A stretch of DNA of 64,000 nt from Haloferax sp. Atlit-12N. GTDB taxonomy: Archaea > Halobacteriota > Halobacteria > Halobacteriales > Haloferacaceae. Made by a program: the position numbers and the translations under genes. The notes beneath the pieces were generated by a model that was not told the origin of the DNA, made no database searches, and worked only from the letters and a program-made list of their open reading frames with translations. Location of the stretch: contig NZ_PSYW01000005.1 of NCBI RefSeq assembly GCF_003383095.1, positions 1-64,000 on the forward strand, written 5' to 3'. This document shows, one piece after another, positions 49,961-58,530 of this stretch. Position 1 is the first letter of the stretch. Each line of letters begins with the position of its first letter.

Positions 49961-51391
49961 TTAGCTTCCGTTTCCGCTCTCGCCGCCCTCAACGCCCATC
50001 GCACGGAAGAGCTTGCGCTTTACCGCTTCTTCGGTGAGTTGGAGGAGCGTGTCGCGGTTGTCATCGTTGGATTCGATGCCCGTGAAGATTCCGAGCGGAA
50101 TCTCGACGGACCCCTGCGTGGAGTGGCCGCCGGCCTCGCCGATGCCCGTGAAGGCGTCGCTCAGAATCTTCCCGATGTTCATGCGGATGTCCTTCGACCG
50201 CGCCGCGAGGTAGATGGTGTCGTCGGCGATGCCGAAGACGGCCGTCGTGGTGATTCCCTCCAGATTGAGGAGGTGCTGGGCCGCCTGCGTCAGCGCGTCG
50301 CGGTCGCGGATGAACCCCGCGTTCGAGACGAGGTGCGAGCCCTGCACGTCGCGGTTCTGGATGGCCTCGGCGAGCACGTCCAGCGTCTCCGGCGACATCG
50401 ATGGCGACTCGACCTTTTCGAGCGTGTCGTGGTCGGCGAAGGGGTAGAGATACGCCGCGGCCGTCAGGTCCGCGGGCGTCGTGTCGCGCTTGAAGTCGAG
50501 CGTCTCGGCGCGGATGCCGTAGAGAAGCGCCGTTGCCACCGCCTGTGATGGGCTGAGGTCGAACTCTTGGATGTACTTCGTGAGAATCGTCGAGGTCGAA
50601 GAGACGTTCGGCCGCACGTCGGTAAAGCGGGCATCGATACCCTCGTCGGGCTCGAAGTGGTCGATGAACACCGTGATGTCGGCGTCGCCGAGGTCGGGCA
50701 TTCCCGACTTCATGTGGTCGACGAGCGCGACCGCGCCGTACTCTTCGAGCGGTTTCGAGTCGCTCCGCGGGGTGAGCTCGATGCCGAGGATGTTCACGAA
50801 CGCCCGGTTCTCCTGGTGGCCCATGTCGCCCGAGTAGAGGATGTCGGCTTCGACGTCGTACTCGCGGGCGATGGCTTGGAGGGCGACCGCCGACGCGAGC
50901 GAGTCGGGGTCGGGGTTGTCGTGGGTGAGGATGGCCATCCCGTGGTCAGTGTCGCGCAGGAGGTCGGCCAGTTGGCGGGCCTTGTATTCGAGTTCGCCGG
51001 ACTCGACGCTCCGAAGCGCGGAGTCGGCGATGACCTCGGAGGGGTTGATGACCACGTCGGCCCCCAGTTTCGTCAGTTCGTCCTCGGAGACGGGGTCCGA
51101 GGCGCGGACGACGATGAACTGATCTTCGCCGCGGTCGCGGATGGTCGAGACGGCGGCCTTGTTGGCCTCGACGTCCGACGAGAGGATGAGAATCACGTCG
51201 CGGCCGGTGACGGCGTCGGCGAGTTCCGGGTCGGTGATGTCCGTCGTCTGCGCGTTCAAGTCCTGGTCGCGCAGGGCTTCGACGCGGCTTTCGTCCTTGT
51301 CGAGGATGAGGACGTCTTTTCCCTCGTCTGTCAGTTCCTCGGCGACCGCGTGCCCGACGCTCCCGCAGCCGAGTATCGCGTACGTAGACAT
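49961..51391 (-). CDS. TrkA-N / DHH phosphoesterase-family protein
   Basis: A 476-residue soluble protein. The N-terminal RCK/TrkA-N Rossmann domain has YAILGCGSVGHAVAEEL (GxGxxG, about 3-19) and VLILDKDESRVEAL. A DHH/RecJ-type phosphoesterase follows: LTHDNPDPDSLASA, VDHMKSGMP, and VFIDHFEPDE (Asp/His metal ligands), ending with the DHHA1-like GGHSTQGSVEIP. Such archaeal fusions may hydrolyse cyclic dinucleotides or nanoRNA under nucleotide control; this one is untested. ATG 51391 is chosen since the Rossmann fold starts directly after it. It is divergent from tRNA-Lys. Confidence 0.87.
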   Translation of the reverse strand: MSTYAILGCGSVGHAVAEELTDEGKDVLILDKDESRVEALRDQDLNAQTTDITDPELADAVTGRDVILILSSDVEANKAAVSTIRDRGEDQFIVVRASDPVSEDELTKLGADVVINPSEVIADSALRSVESGELEYKARQLADLLRDTDHGMAILTHDNPDPDSLASAVALQAIAREYDVEADILYSGDMGHQENRAFVNILGIELTPRSDSKPLEEYGAVALVDHMKSGMPDLGDADITVFIDHFEPDEGIDARFTDVRPNVSSTSTILTKYIQEFDLSPSQAVATALLYGIRAETLDFKRDTTPADLTAAAYLYPFADHDTLEKVESPSMSPETLDVLAEAIQNRDVQGSHLVSNAGFIRDRDALTQAAQHLLNLEGITTTAVFGIADDTIYLAARSKDIRMNIGKILSDAFTGIGEAGGHSTQGSVEIPLGIFTGIESNDDNRDTLLQLTEEAVKRKLFRAMGVEGGESGNGS

Positions 51392-51550
51392 CGAGGAAAT
51401 GCTGACCCCTGCACTCATCGTTGCCCGCTACTCCGGTCGGCCGCCACTTAACACCCACCGTTTGTTCGTTGTTTCGTGCGTGTGCGTCCCTGCCGTCGTC
51501 GTACAGAAAGGAAAGTCATTTTACCTACCGGCAGTTACGAGAGATTGCAA

Positions 51551-51624
51551 GGGCCGGTAGCTCAGTTAGGCAGAGCGTCTGACTCTTAATCAGACGGTCG
51601 CGTGTTCAAATCGCGTCCGGCCCA
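51551..51624 (+). tRNA. tRNA-Lys (CTT)
   Basis: Acceptor GGGCCGG/CCGGCCC with discriminator A, anticodon stem TCTGA/TCAGA and loop CTCTTAA (anticodon CTT), T-loop GTTCAAATC. 74 nt, no intron, no encoded CCA. Its 3' end from 51603 is the left attachment site of an integrated element; the tRNA stays intact. Confidence 0.95.
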
Positions 51625-51632
51625 CTTCCTTC
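51603..51632 (+). repeat. attL (30-bp direct repeat)
   Basis: The last 22 bases of tRNA-Lys plus CTTCCTTC. It is identical to 55532-55561. After this point left and right flanks differ. Confidence 0.88.
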
Positions 51633-51882
51633 CCGATGGAATCACAGTCTCCAGAGAGCGGCTGATGCATCCAAATCTACGCAGTATAGCCATTAGAACC
51701 TTCTGGAACACCCGAAATTCCGGTGTTAGTTCAACACGAGACTAACGCGACTCAACGCAGTCTTGCGATTAGCCAATAGTCGAAGTAGTTCGACGGTATC
51801 AGCACATAGACTCGCGCACATTCGGCTGTGGACTATCTGAGAGTGTAACCACGGTTCAGGTGTGACGAACTACACCGACGTG

Positions 51883-51939
51883 GCTCTGTTGAAATATATG
51901 GTCGCTGATAGTTTTTTGAGGCCGTGCTGAATACAGAGC
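51883..51939. mobile_element. possible insertion-sequence remnant
   Basis: Fifty-seven bases bounded by inverted 7-mers GCTCTGT (51883-51889) and ACAGAGC (51933-51939). The left end GGCTCTGTTGAAAT resembles ends I associate with haloarchaeal insertion sequences. No transposase is left, and no target duplication is evident. Confidence 0.3.
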
Positions 51940-52014
51940 GCATATCTTTCAGACTCGCCCAGCGCACAATGTGTTCGGCAGAAAACATATCATTGGGGTT
52001 ATCCACTATACTCT

Positions 52015-52425
52015 ATGACGGTCTCCAGCCAACAATATGCAACACAGAAAATCAACTTAATTTCCCGACGAACCATGATTTCTCTAATTTCGGGAATAGT
52101 GCCGCTATTGTCTGGGTGCGTGCAAACAACGACAGGCCACCTCAACGGCATGGAAGTGACCACTCGTCCTCCAGACGCGACAGTTGTCACAGCATCTGAT
52201 GACCGGATTGCGGACGTGGAGGCGATACAATCCGTAGTACGGCGGGCGACTGAGCGAGACGGAGAGATTGCGACCGTTGAAATAAGCGGGAGAGAAGCGG
52301 ACAGGGCAATCGACCAACTCGAAAAACTCCCGTATTACGACAGTAAATCTTCGAACTACCGTTCTGGCTGGTACATCGAGTATCAAAATCAAGTGGTAGT
52401 CGTTGAATATGCAGTGCAAGACTAA
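52015..52425 (+). CDS. putative Tat lipoprotein of the element
   Basis: A 136-residue exported protein. ISRRTMISLISGIVPLLSGC gives a twin-arginine signal with hydrophobic core and lipobox Cys (about residue 35). The mature part (ATVVTASDDRIADVEAIQSVVRRATERDG, later AIDQLEKLPYYDSKS and VVVVEYAVQD) looks like a small alpha/beta domain. ATG 52015 is 28 nt after an AT-rich AACATATCA element and keeps the twin Arg. Function unknown; it could mark or modify the cell surface of the host. The composition is less GC-rich than chromosomal genes nearby, in line with foreign origin. Confidence 0.62.
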   Translation: MTVSSQQYATQKINLISRRTMISLISGIVPLLSGCVQTTTGHLNGMEVTTRPPDATVVTASDDRIADVEAIQSVVRRATERDGEIATVEISGREADRAIDQLEKLPYYDSKSSNYRSGWYIEYQNQVVVVEYAVQD

Positions 52426-52730
52426 CCCTCTGTCTGTGTCACGCCGCTCTTGTCATTTTATGAGGAATTAAACAGAGTCAACGACGCAAGTTTGAGATGG
52501 AATGAGAATTTAGAAACCTCATCTGGTATCGCAACTCCGGGGGTATGACCACCCAAGGCTATGCTCTATCTTTTGTATTCGTTCTCAGAAATCTCAACGC
52601 TGTCTATCGAATATCGGAATCTATTTGTCGCTAAACAACGTCTCTAATAGTGAGGACTTCTTCCGCGAACCTTAACCAGATAGCCTCGGCTACGGTTCAC
52701 TGCATCGAGGAGGCGGAACATCTGATTACT

Positions 52731-53438
52731 ATGTCGGCTACAACTACTACTACTACTACTACTGGTGAGACTGGAGTACAGCCAACGACTGCTACGCCTT
52801 CCTCTTTCGTTGACTGGCGAGCGTTGAACGAAGAAGGGCCATCTGAAGAAGACGAGCAGAAGGCACGAAAGAGAACGCTTGAAATTGGGAACCGAACCGA
52901 AATCAAGTGGAGAGAGGCAAAGAAAGGCGAGCGGACGTTCTATAAACGGCTTGATGACCACAACCGCGACTGCTACTGGAAATACCGAGACGAAATCGAT
53001 GTGTCGAAAGACTATGACAACCAGTTCAAGCGTGAATCTCTCCTCGCGTTGGCTGGTCAACTATGTCTGAACTCCGTTCAACGACGAATGGCACTTAACC
53101 GGTTTTTTCGCCTGAACCTGTGGAAGTTCGGTATGCGTTCGGATGTGGTCGCGTTCTGCATCTGTGGGTTGATACTGAAGAAAGAAGCGAAGCGTTACGG
53201 AGACAAATCGCCATACCATCCCGCACGTAATCCCGAAAACAACTCTTCTCCCTTTGCACGGGTAGAGTCTCAACTCATCGAGTCGGACGGTCGAACAACG
53301 AAGAATTACATCCAGAAAGTGTGGGGCAAACTCGAACAGGGGAATCCCCCGACCCGAAGTAAAGATGAGTGGAAGCCATTTGTCCGCTCACACTCGGATA
53401 TTCAGAATCACCCTTCTCACAGTCCTGATTGGGCTTGA
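52731..53438 (+). CDS. uncharacterised protein of the element
   Basis: No family is recognised. From ATG 52731 it has 235 residues; an upstream in-frame GTG at 52650 with an AT-rich CTATTTG 28 nt before it is also possible. The N-terminus has eight Thr in a row encoded mostly by (ACT)7. A basic central region (KARKRTLEIGNRTEIKWREAKKGERTFYKRLDDHNRDCYWKYRDE) is followed by a helical block (RESLLALAGQLCLNSVQRRMALNRFFRLN, about 130-160) and a short hydrophobic helix. The positive charge, unusual for this host, suggests nucleic-acid binding, for example a replication or control protein (inference). Confidence 0.6.
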   Translation: MSATTTTTTTTGETGVQPTTATPSSFVDWRALNEEGPSEEDEQKARKRTLEIGNRTEIKWREAKKGERTFYKRLDDHNRDCYWKYRDEIDVSKDYDNQFKRESLLALAGQLCLNSVQRRMALNRFFRLNLWKFGMRSDVVAFCICGLILKKEAKRYGDKSPYHPARNPENNSSPFARVESQLIESDGRTTKNYIQKVWGKLEQGNPPTRSKDEWKPFVRSHSDIQNHPSHSPDWA

Positions 53439-53553
53439 TTTAACATTCGAGAAGTACCACACACCACCCCCTATATAAACGGATGCACAGTAGTATTAGT
53501 GAGGCGGTTACGGGAATAAGATAACTTCCTCTGTATTTTCTCTTGTATTCTAC

Positions 53554-53775
53554 TGCATTGAGGTGTTTCTAACACAGAAATGTATATTCAAGAAATTCTC
53601 AACGATGTAACGGGAGTGGTTGAATGCATCGAGGGTCGGTTCCCGGCGAGTGTACGAGCCGACCGACAACGTGAAGATTTCTAAGCATTGAGGCGTTGTC
53701 TCGATGAGTCTATTCGGTCTAACTGCCTCGATGAATTTGACTACGCAGAGAACACAGTTCAACGCCGCTCAATGC
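53554..53775. repeat. cluster of GCATYGAGG repeats
   Basis: Copies at 53554-53563, 53625-53634, 53684-53693 (plus), 53725-53734 (minus) and 53768-53775 (minus, partial). More copies lie at 52701-52710, about 54336-54344, and 54364-54373 (minus). Together eight copies in both directions inside a 1.7-kb part of the element. They may be iterons or recombinase arm sites. Confidence 0.55.
53580..53684 (+). CDS. possible 34-codon ORF in the repeat region
   Basis: ATG 53580 opens a short frame starting MYIQEILNDVTGVVECIEG. A strong TATA-like CTATATAAA (about 53471-53479) lies about 105 nt upstream, so any message would have a leader. It overlaps a GCATCGAGG repeat, whose codons read Cys-Ile-Glu. 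The surrounding 490 bp between 53439 and 53928 hold no other frame I would support. Confidence 0.2.
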   Translation: MYIQEILNDVTGVVECIEGRFPASVRADRQREDF

Positions 53776-53928
53776 CTCGAACAGTTTGGAGCGGTACGAA
53801 TGTTGATACTGTGATTGACCTCCCATGCTGTCAGTTTCCCGGCCTCTAATGTTGGCGAATTTGACGGCTTCAGGCGAGTAGTGAACACACTCTCACTGTG
53901 ATTTTCACAGTAGAGTGGGAGTTCCCAC

Positions 53929-54150
53929 TCATCTGGTGAATTTGTACGAATTTCGCTCGATGTAGTCGCCTAACAGCAAGTTGAACCGGCGGAATAAGAT
54001 GAAGATGTTGATGATTGAGACCACTATCAGTATGAAAGGCCAAAGGTCGAACGATACTCTCAACTGCAACATCAGGGAGAACACAAGACCAACGATAGTC
54101 ACTGCGCCACTCTCCCCAATGTACCAAACAGCATGACGGAGATAACCCAT
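53929..54150 (-). CDS. small two-helix membrane protein of the element
   Basis: A 73-residue protein with two hydrophobic segments (about 17-33 and 38-55: VTIVGLVFSLMLQLRVSF and PFILIVVSIINIFILF) and a basic cytoplasmic-looking end (RRFNLLLGDYIERNSYKF). Small membrane proteins are common in haloviruses and plasmids (holin-like, immunity or structural roles), but no family is recognised. It reads toward the middle of the element from between the repeats and the integrase. The 275 bp to the integrase stop hold only repeats. Confidence 0.45.
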   Translation of the reverse strand: MGYLRHAVWYIGESGAVTIVGLVFSLMLQLRVSFDLWPFILIVVSIINIFILFRRFNLLLGDYIERNSYKFTR

Positions 54151-54425
54151 AACAATAACACTCTCCTGACAATATTATGTCTAACGAATAACAAGATGTA
54201 TATCTCTCGTCAGACTCTTCTGGTAAATTTCGAGTCTAACCGGTGAAACCCTGACTCAACACAGAAAATTTCGCAGACGGAGTTACCAAATACGCGCTCA
54301 CCCACGCCGGTCAATGTTCTAACTATGTGTTCCGATGCATCGAGTCGGTTGTCTCTTCCCCACGCCTCGATGCGCTGACCCACACAATTCAGAAGAGAAG
54401 AAGAATCGCTGAGTGGAAACCTTCC

Positions 54426-55451
54426 TTAGATATTGTCGAAGTAGCCCCGTCGCGTTTCCATCTCTTGCTTCTTCGTCCGTTTGTCGTAGTGCTTCTTCAG
54501 CACGTCAGCACTCACGTCCATGCGTTCAGATACGGCGTCAATGGGTATGTCCATTCGTCGGGCGTGGGTAATCGCTCCCTTGCGAAGCGAGTGGGAGGCG
54601 TGAGAGGATGGACACTTCGATGCGGCGTGATAGGAGTTTGCGGCGTCACAAGTCTCGGGGTCGCGGTCGTGTGGACACCCAAGCCCGTATTTGCACGGTC
54701 GGGTTGCTCGGTAGCACGCACTTCGGATTGCACCCTTCGAGATTCGACCTTGACGAGTCGTTAGGAGTGGTTCACGTCCGTATTCGTCTTCCTTCGGGAT
54801 TCGATGATGTTCGACATAGTCTTGTACTATCTCGTTTACCTTCGGTTTGAGCGAAACCACTCGCTCTCCTTCCTTCCCGTTCTTCAACGGCGTATCTTCG
54901 TCTGGTCGATGCTGGACTTCGAGAGCGCGGTCGTCAGGGTGGAAGTCGCCTACATCGAGAGAACGGAGTGCGCCGTTCCGCATCCCCGTGTGCCAGAGCA
55001 GTTCAAAGATGACGTGGCCTCTGTGAGAGTAGTTGTACTTCCGATTGTACCGGAGGATTGTCTCGGCAGTTTCGGCGTCAACGAAGTCGTCATTCACGTC
55101 TTCTTTGTTCTTCATCGTCGGTGGGTCGATGTATTCCGACATTCCCTGTTGGACGGCGTCAATGGACTCGCAGAACTTGATGAACACCTTGAGGGTACTC
55201 AGTTGCGTCGCCATTGTGACCTTCTTGCAGTCGCCTTTCTCACGACGCCATTTCTTGTACTTGTGGAAGTGCCGACCGCTGACGTGATTCAGGTTGTCTA
55301 TGCCTTCTCCGTCGCACCATTCAACGAACGGCGAAAGGCGGTACTTGTGTGCTTGATACGTCGCGTCGGCAATCTCACCGCGTCGGTTTTCGAGATACCA
55401 TTCTTTCGCTTCTCCCGGCTCGATGGGTTTGAGTTCCTGTTGTTGTCGCAT
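54426..55451 (-). CDS. tyrosine recombinase (integrase) of the element
   Basis: A 341-residue site-specific recombinase. A SAM-like N-terminal domain (about 15-110) is followed by the catalytic domain: R158 in WHTGMRNGALRSLD, H287 and R290 in SHASHSLRKGAI, and the nucleophile Y322 in LKKHYDKR. Between them lies a Cys/His cluster (C253, C259, H261, C268, C280), a putative zinc site also found in relatives from haloarchaea. The gene starts 80 bp inside attR and reads into the element. The uninterrupted frame fits a non-partitioned integrase whose gene is not split by integration. Confidence 0.9.
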   Translation of the reverse strand: MRQQQELKPIEPGEAKEWYLENRRGEIADATYQAHKYRLSPFVEWCDGEGIDNLNHVSGRHFHKYKKWRREKGDCKKVTMATQLSTLKVFIKFCESIDAVQQGMSEYIDPPTMKNKEDVNDDFVDAETAETILRYNRKYNYSHRGHVIFELLWHTGMRNGALRSLDVGDFHPDDRALEVQHRPDEDTPLKNGKEGERVVSLKPKVNEIVQDYVEHHRIPKEDEYGREPLLTTRQGRISKGAIRSACYRATRPCKYGLGCPHDRDPETCDAANSYHAASKCPSSHASHSLRKGAITHARRMDIPIDAVSERMDVSADVLKKHYDKRTKKQEMETRRGYFDNI

Positions 55452-55531
55452 GATTGGGCCTCATGCTCAGCACTCCCGGCGAGCCTCTGTTCCATCGAGC
55501 GCCTATGCGAAGCATATCCGGCGCGAGAGGT

Positions 55532-55561
55532 TGTTCAAATCGCGTCCGGCCCACTTCCTTC
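55532..55561 (+). repeat. attR (30-bp direct repeat)
   Basis: Identical copy of attL, without the rest of the tRNA upstream. Marks the right end of the element. Confidence 0.88.
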
Positions 55562-55671
55562 ATCGCAGACTTACTCCGGTAGTCGAGACTCCGTCTCGGC
55601 CGTTCGTGTCGGATTGCCGACCCGCTCGTCACCGCCGGGTGTTTTATACCCTGCTCCGAACGCTACCGAGT

Positions 55672-55902
55672 ATGAACCAGAGCGACAGGACCGAACTGGT
55701 CCTCGTCTTCATCACGCTTCTCGTCGCCGTCGTCTTCGGACTGGCCATGGGCGTCGGGGAGCACTTCGACCCCGACCGGTTCGTCGCCGTTCTCACCCCG
55801 GATTTCGGCGTGCTGTTCGGGGCCGACGTCGTCGCTGGCGCGGTGCTCGTGGCGCTCTTCGGCAGCCTCGCGGTCGGCGCGAAACTCCTGTTCGACTCCT
55901 GA
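55672..55902 (+). CDS. small two-helix membrane protein
   Basis: A 76-residue protein with two hydrophobic helices (about 8-28 TELVLVFITLLVAVVFGLAMG and 48-70) separated by an acidic loop (GEHFDPDRF). TTTATAC at 55643-55649 lies 26 nt before ATG 55672, so it is leaderless and a real gene is likely. It sits just right of attR, with normal chromosomal composition. No family is recognised; it overlaps nothing and ends two bases before the convergent gene at 55905. Confidence 0.65.
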   Translation: MNQSDRTELVLVFITLLVAVVFGLAMGVGEHFDPDRFVAVLTPDFGVLFGADVVAGAVLVALFGSLAVGAKLLFDS

Positions 55903-55904
55903 TT

Positions 55905-56156
55905 TCACCGACCGAGTGCGACCCACGAGTTCCCGCGGCCGGGCGACGCCGCGAGTCGAAGGGGGAACTCCGACCCGCTCGTCGCCGAGGCGAGTCGCTC
56001 CCGCAGGTCAGAAGTCGCACACGCCACCACGGTGCGCAACTCTCCGGTCTCGACCACGCGGACGGTCATCGCCCCGTGGTCGTTCATCTCTCGCTCTACT
56101 CTGATGAGGCGTGTCTCAACACCCCTCGCCGCCATCTCTCCACCCACCAGTTCCAT
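55905..56156 (-). CDS. small uncharacterised haloarchaeal protein (NDHxxMTV family)
   Basis: An 83-residue soluble protein related to the one at 8002. It shares EMNDHGAMTVRVVETGE, an Arg/Leu-rich helix (DLRERLASATSGSEF), and an aromatic C-terminal strand. ATG 56156 lies about 30 nt from a minus-strand TATA-like CTTTATC; a GTG further upstream (56168) is also in frame. The two copies lie about 48 kb apart and differ in strand. No function is known; a regulatory or structural role is only a guess. Confidence 0.72.
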   Translation of the reverse strand: MELVGGEMAARGVETRLIRVEREMNDHGAMTVRVVETGELRTVVACATSDLRERLASATSGSEFPLRLAASPGRGNSWVALGR

Positions 56157-56274
56157 AGTAGATGTCACTCATCGTGAAGGATAAAGGTAACCGCCGCTAT
56201 CGGACGGGGCTTTAGGTCGCTTCGGCGACGGCCGGTTCCGGAACTTCTTTTCGCCGGTTGGCCGCACACAGCCC

Positions 56275-57582
56275 ATGGACCGCACCCGTCTCAGATTCTG
56301 GACGCTGTATCTCACTCGGTTCGCCGGCGGTTTCGGGTTCATCACGCTCGTCACGCTCCTCCCGAAGTACATTAACGAACTCGACCCGGGTGCGGTCGTC
56401 GTCCCCGAACTCGCGCTCGGTGGACTCGCGCTCGGTGGCTTCTCCCTCTCTCGCGGGTTCGTCATCGGGATGTTCACCACCGGCTTCACGCTCGCTCAGA
56501 CCGTCGCCGTCGTGCCCTTGTCGTGGGCCGGCGACCGCTACGACAAACGTCTCGTGCTCGCGGGGACGGTGGGCCTCGGTGCAGTCGTCTACGCCGCGTT
56601 CCCGCTCGTCGACTCCAGTCTCTCGTTTATTCTCGTGCGGGCCGCGCAGGGCGTCGCCGTCACCGGCGCGGGGCTGATGTCGCTCGCGCTCGTCGGCGAA
56701 CTCGCCCGCGAGGGGACGCGCGCGAACCATATCGGAAAGGCGAACGCCGCCCGCTTCGCGGCCTCAATCCTCGGGAGCATCAGCGCCGGTATCCTCTACG
56801 ACCTGTTCGGCTTCACGCCCATCTTCATCGTCATCACGATTCTCCTCACTATCGCCGTCGTCGCCATCTGGGTGTTTCTCCCCCCGGACGAGACCCGCGT
56901 CCACGGTTTTCCGTTCACGGACCTCGCGCTCAACGAGCGCATTCTGACGATGGCGACGTTCCGCGTCCAGTACGCCGTCGCCGTCACCCTCGTCCGGACG
57001 TGGGTTCCCATCTACGCCGGCGTGTCGGCGGCCTCCGGTGGCCTCGAATACGGCGGCATCGCCGTCGCCGCGACCGTCGTCGCCGAGAAGTTCACCAACA
57101 TGCTCTGTCAACCCTACACCGGCCGAATCTCCGACGCGTACGGCCGGGCGCGGTTCGTCTTTGTCGGCGGCGGCCTCTACGGTCTCATCGCGCTCGCCGT
57201 TCCCTTCTCGCCCGCGGTCGGCGAGGCGCTCGCGCTCCCCGCGGCGTTTCCCTTCCTCGGTCCGCTTTCGCCCGCCTTCCTCCCGCTCGTCGGTCTCGCT
57301 GGTCTGCTCGGCGTCGCCGACAGCCTCCGCGAACCGGCCAGCATGGCGCTGTTCGCCGACGAGGGCTCCGGCGGCGCGGGCGTCGCCAGTAGCTTCGGCA
57401 TCCGCGAACTCCTCTGGCGGCCCGGCAGCGTCGTCGCGCCCCTTCTCGGCGGCTACCTCATGGCCGAAGTCGGCATGGAGTGGGTGTTCTTCGTCGGCGG
57501 TGCGTCGGCCATCACCGGCGTCCTCGCCTTCCTCGCGGCCCTGACGTGGTCCCACGGAACCGACGCGCTCACGACGTGGTAG
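56275..57582 (+). CDS. MFS transporter
   Basis: Membrane protein of 435 residues with about 12 helices. The loop VVPLSWAGDRYDKRLVLAG after helix 2 is MFS motif A, and the middle loop (PPDETRVHGFPF) separates two six-helix halves. It resembles drug- or sugar-efflux members, without a clear substrate. The ATG is used as is. It is divergent from the gene at 55905 and followed by the oxidase-fold protein at 57626 (43-bp gap), which has its own TATA-like CTTAATC, so the two are not clearly one operon. Confidence 0.82.
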   Translation: MDRTRLRFWTLYLTRFAGGFGFITLVTLLPKYINELDPGAVVVPELALGGLALGGFSLSRGFVIGMFTTGFTLAQTVAVVPLSWAGDRYDKRLVLAGTVGLGAVVYAAFPLVDSSLSFILVRAAQGVAVTGAGLMSLALVGELAREGTRANHIGKANAARFAASILGSISAGILYDLFGFTPIFIVITILLTIAVVAIWVFLPPDETRVHGFPFTDLALNERILTMATFRVQYAVAVTLVRTWVPIYAGVSAASGGLEYGGIAVAATVVAEKFTNMLCQPYTGRISDAYGRARFVFVGGGLYGLIALAVPFSPAVGEALALPAAFPFLGPLSPAFLPLVGLAGLLGVADSLREPASMALFADEGSGGAGVASSFGIRELLWRPGSVVAPLLGGYLMAEVGMEWVFFVGGASAITGVLAFLAALTWSHGTDALTTW

Positions 57583-57625
57583 GGCAGGACTTCGCGCTTA
57601 ATCTCTCGCGGCCACTCTTTCTCTC

Positions 57626-58123
57626 ATGCCTGACGACGCGCCGCCCGCGACGACTCGCGACCGCCCGGAGACCGAAGCGAGTTACGGCATTCCCGAGTCG
57701 GACGACGGACTTCTGGAGTGGCGCGTCGTCGAAACCGCGTTCGCCGACGACGAGGTGTTCTGGGTCACGACGACCCGGCCCGACGGCCGACCGCACGCCC
57801 GCCCGGTCTGGGGCGTCTGGGTCGACGGCGCGTTCTACTGCGGCGGCGGCGAGCGGACCAGATGGGTCAGGAACCTCGCGCTCGACCCTCGTCTCGTGGT
57901 CCACACCGAAAGCGGGACCGACGTGGTCATCCTCGAAGGCGTCGCCGAGCGACTGGACGAGAAAACCGCCGACGAGGCCACCCTCGCCCGCATTGACGAC
58001 GCCTACGAGGCGAAGTACGGGATTCGTCACGGGACGCCGGTGTTTCGGATTCGACCCGAGCGCGTGCTGGCGTGGTCCGGCTTTCCCGCCGACGCGACGC
58101 GGTGGCGGTTCAACTCGGCCTGA
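57626..58123 (+). CDS. pyridoxamine 5'-phosphate oxidase-fold protein
   Basis: A 165-residue protein of the PNPOx-like / F420-binding split-barrel family. VFWVTTTRPDGRPHARPVWGVWVDGAFYCGGG is the core with the flavin/F420 edge. Haloarchaea use F420, so this may be an F420-dependent oxidoreductase, or an FMN protein. A TATA-like TTAATC lies about 27 nt before ATG 57626. It may act on small molecules in detoxification; substrate unknown. Upstream it follows the MFS gene. Confidence 0.8.
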   Translation: MPDDAPPATTRDRPETEASYGIPESDDGLLEWRVVETAFADDEVFWVTTTRPDGRPHARPVWGVWVDGAFYCGGGERTRWVRNLALDPRLVVHTESGTDVVILEGVAERLDEKTADEATLARIDDAYEAKYGIRHGTPVFRIRPERVLAWSGFPADATRWRFNSA

Positions 58124-58169
58124 GCGTCGCCCCGTCTCTGTTTCGCCCCTCCCTGCTACTCACTCGACT

Positions 58170-58364
58170 GTCTTCCGTTTCCAATCGCACGACTCGGTCC
58201 TCGCGGAACGGCATTTCGTATCGCAGTATCTGATTTACGACGACGAGTGGCTGGTTCTGCTCTCCGAACCGGTGGCCACAAATTATTGGCCTTCGGCGGC
58301 CGAACGACGCTTCATGTCGCTTCGGAGCACCGTCGCTGACAACCTCGGCTACGCTCCCATCTGA
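58170..58364 (+). pseudogene. coding-like remnant without a start
   Basis: An open stretch with protein-like sequence (QYLIYDDEWLVLLSEPVATN, then WPSAAERRFMSLRSTVADN) ending in TGA at 58364. It has no ATG/GTG start before the well-formed part. It lies in a 407-bp gap after the oxidase-fold gene. It may be the end of a broken gene or a small protein using a rare start; no family recognised. Confidence 0.25.
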
Positions 58365-58530
58365 GACCCGTGCCTCGCGCTTCTCGCGTTCGCGCCGGCG
58401 GGATACGCGTTCAGACTCTCTGCCGGTCTCGCGGTCGCCGGCACGTCAGTAGCCGCCCCGCGGCTCCGACCGTTCTCACGCTCTGACACGCGGGCCTAGG
58501 GTCATTATCCTGTCACTCGTATCACACGGC

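Larger units (their letters stand above)
51603..55561. mobile_element. integrative element in tRNA-Lys
   Basis: A 3959-bp stretch bounded by 30-bp direct repeats (51603-51632 and 55532-55561) that equal the tRNA-Lys 3' end plus eight bases. It is visibly AT-richer than its surroundings, carries a tyrosine recombinase near the right end, a Tat lipoprotein, an orphan protein and a small membrane protein. Flanking genes look like ordinary chromosome. No capsid, portal or replication helicase is visible, so it may be a satellite or a reduced plasmid/virus. Its short GCATYGAGG repeats are described separately. Confidence 0.88.

Noticed and set aside
54327-56177. plus-strand frames across the integrase
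   Set aside because: Antisense to the recombinase, whose R-H-R-Y residues are all present on the minus strand.
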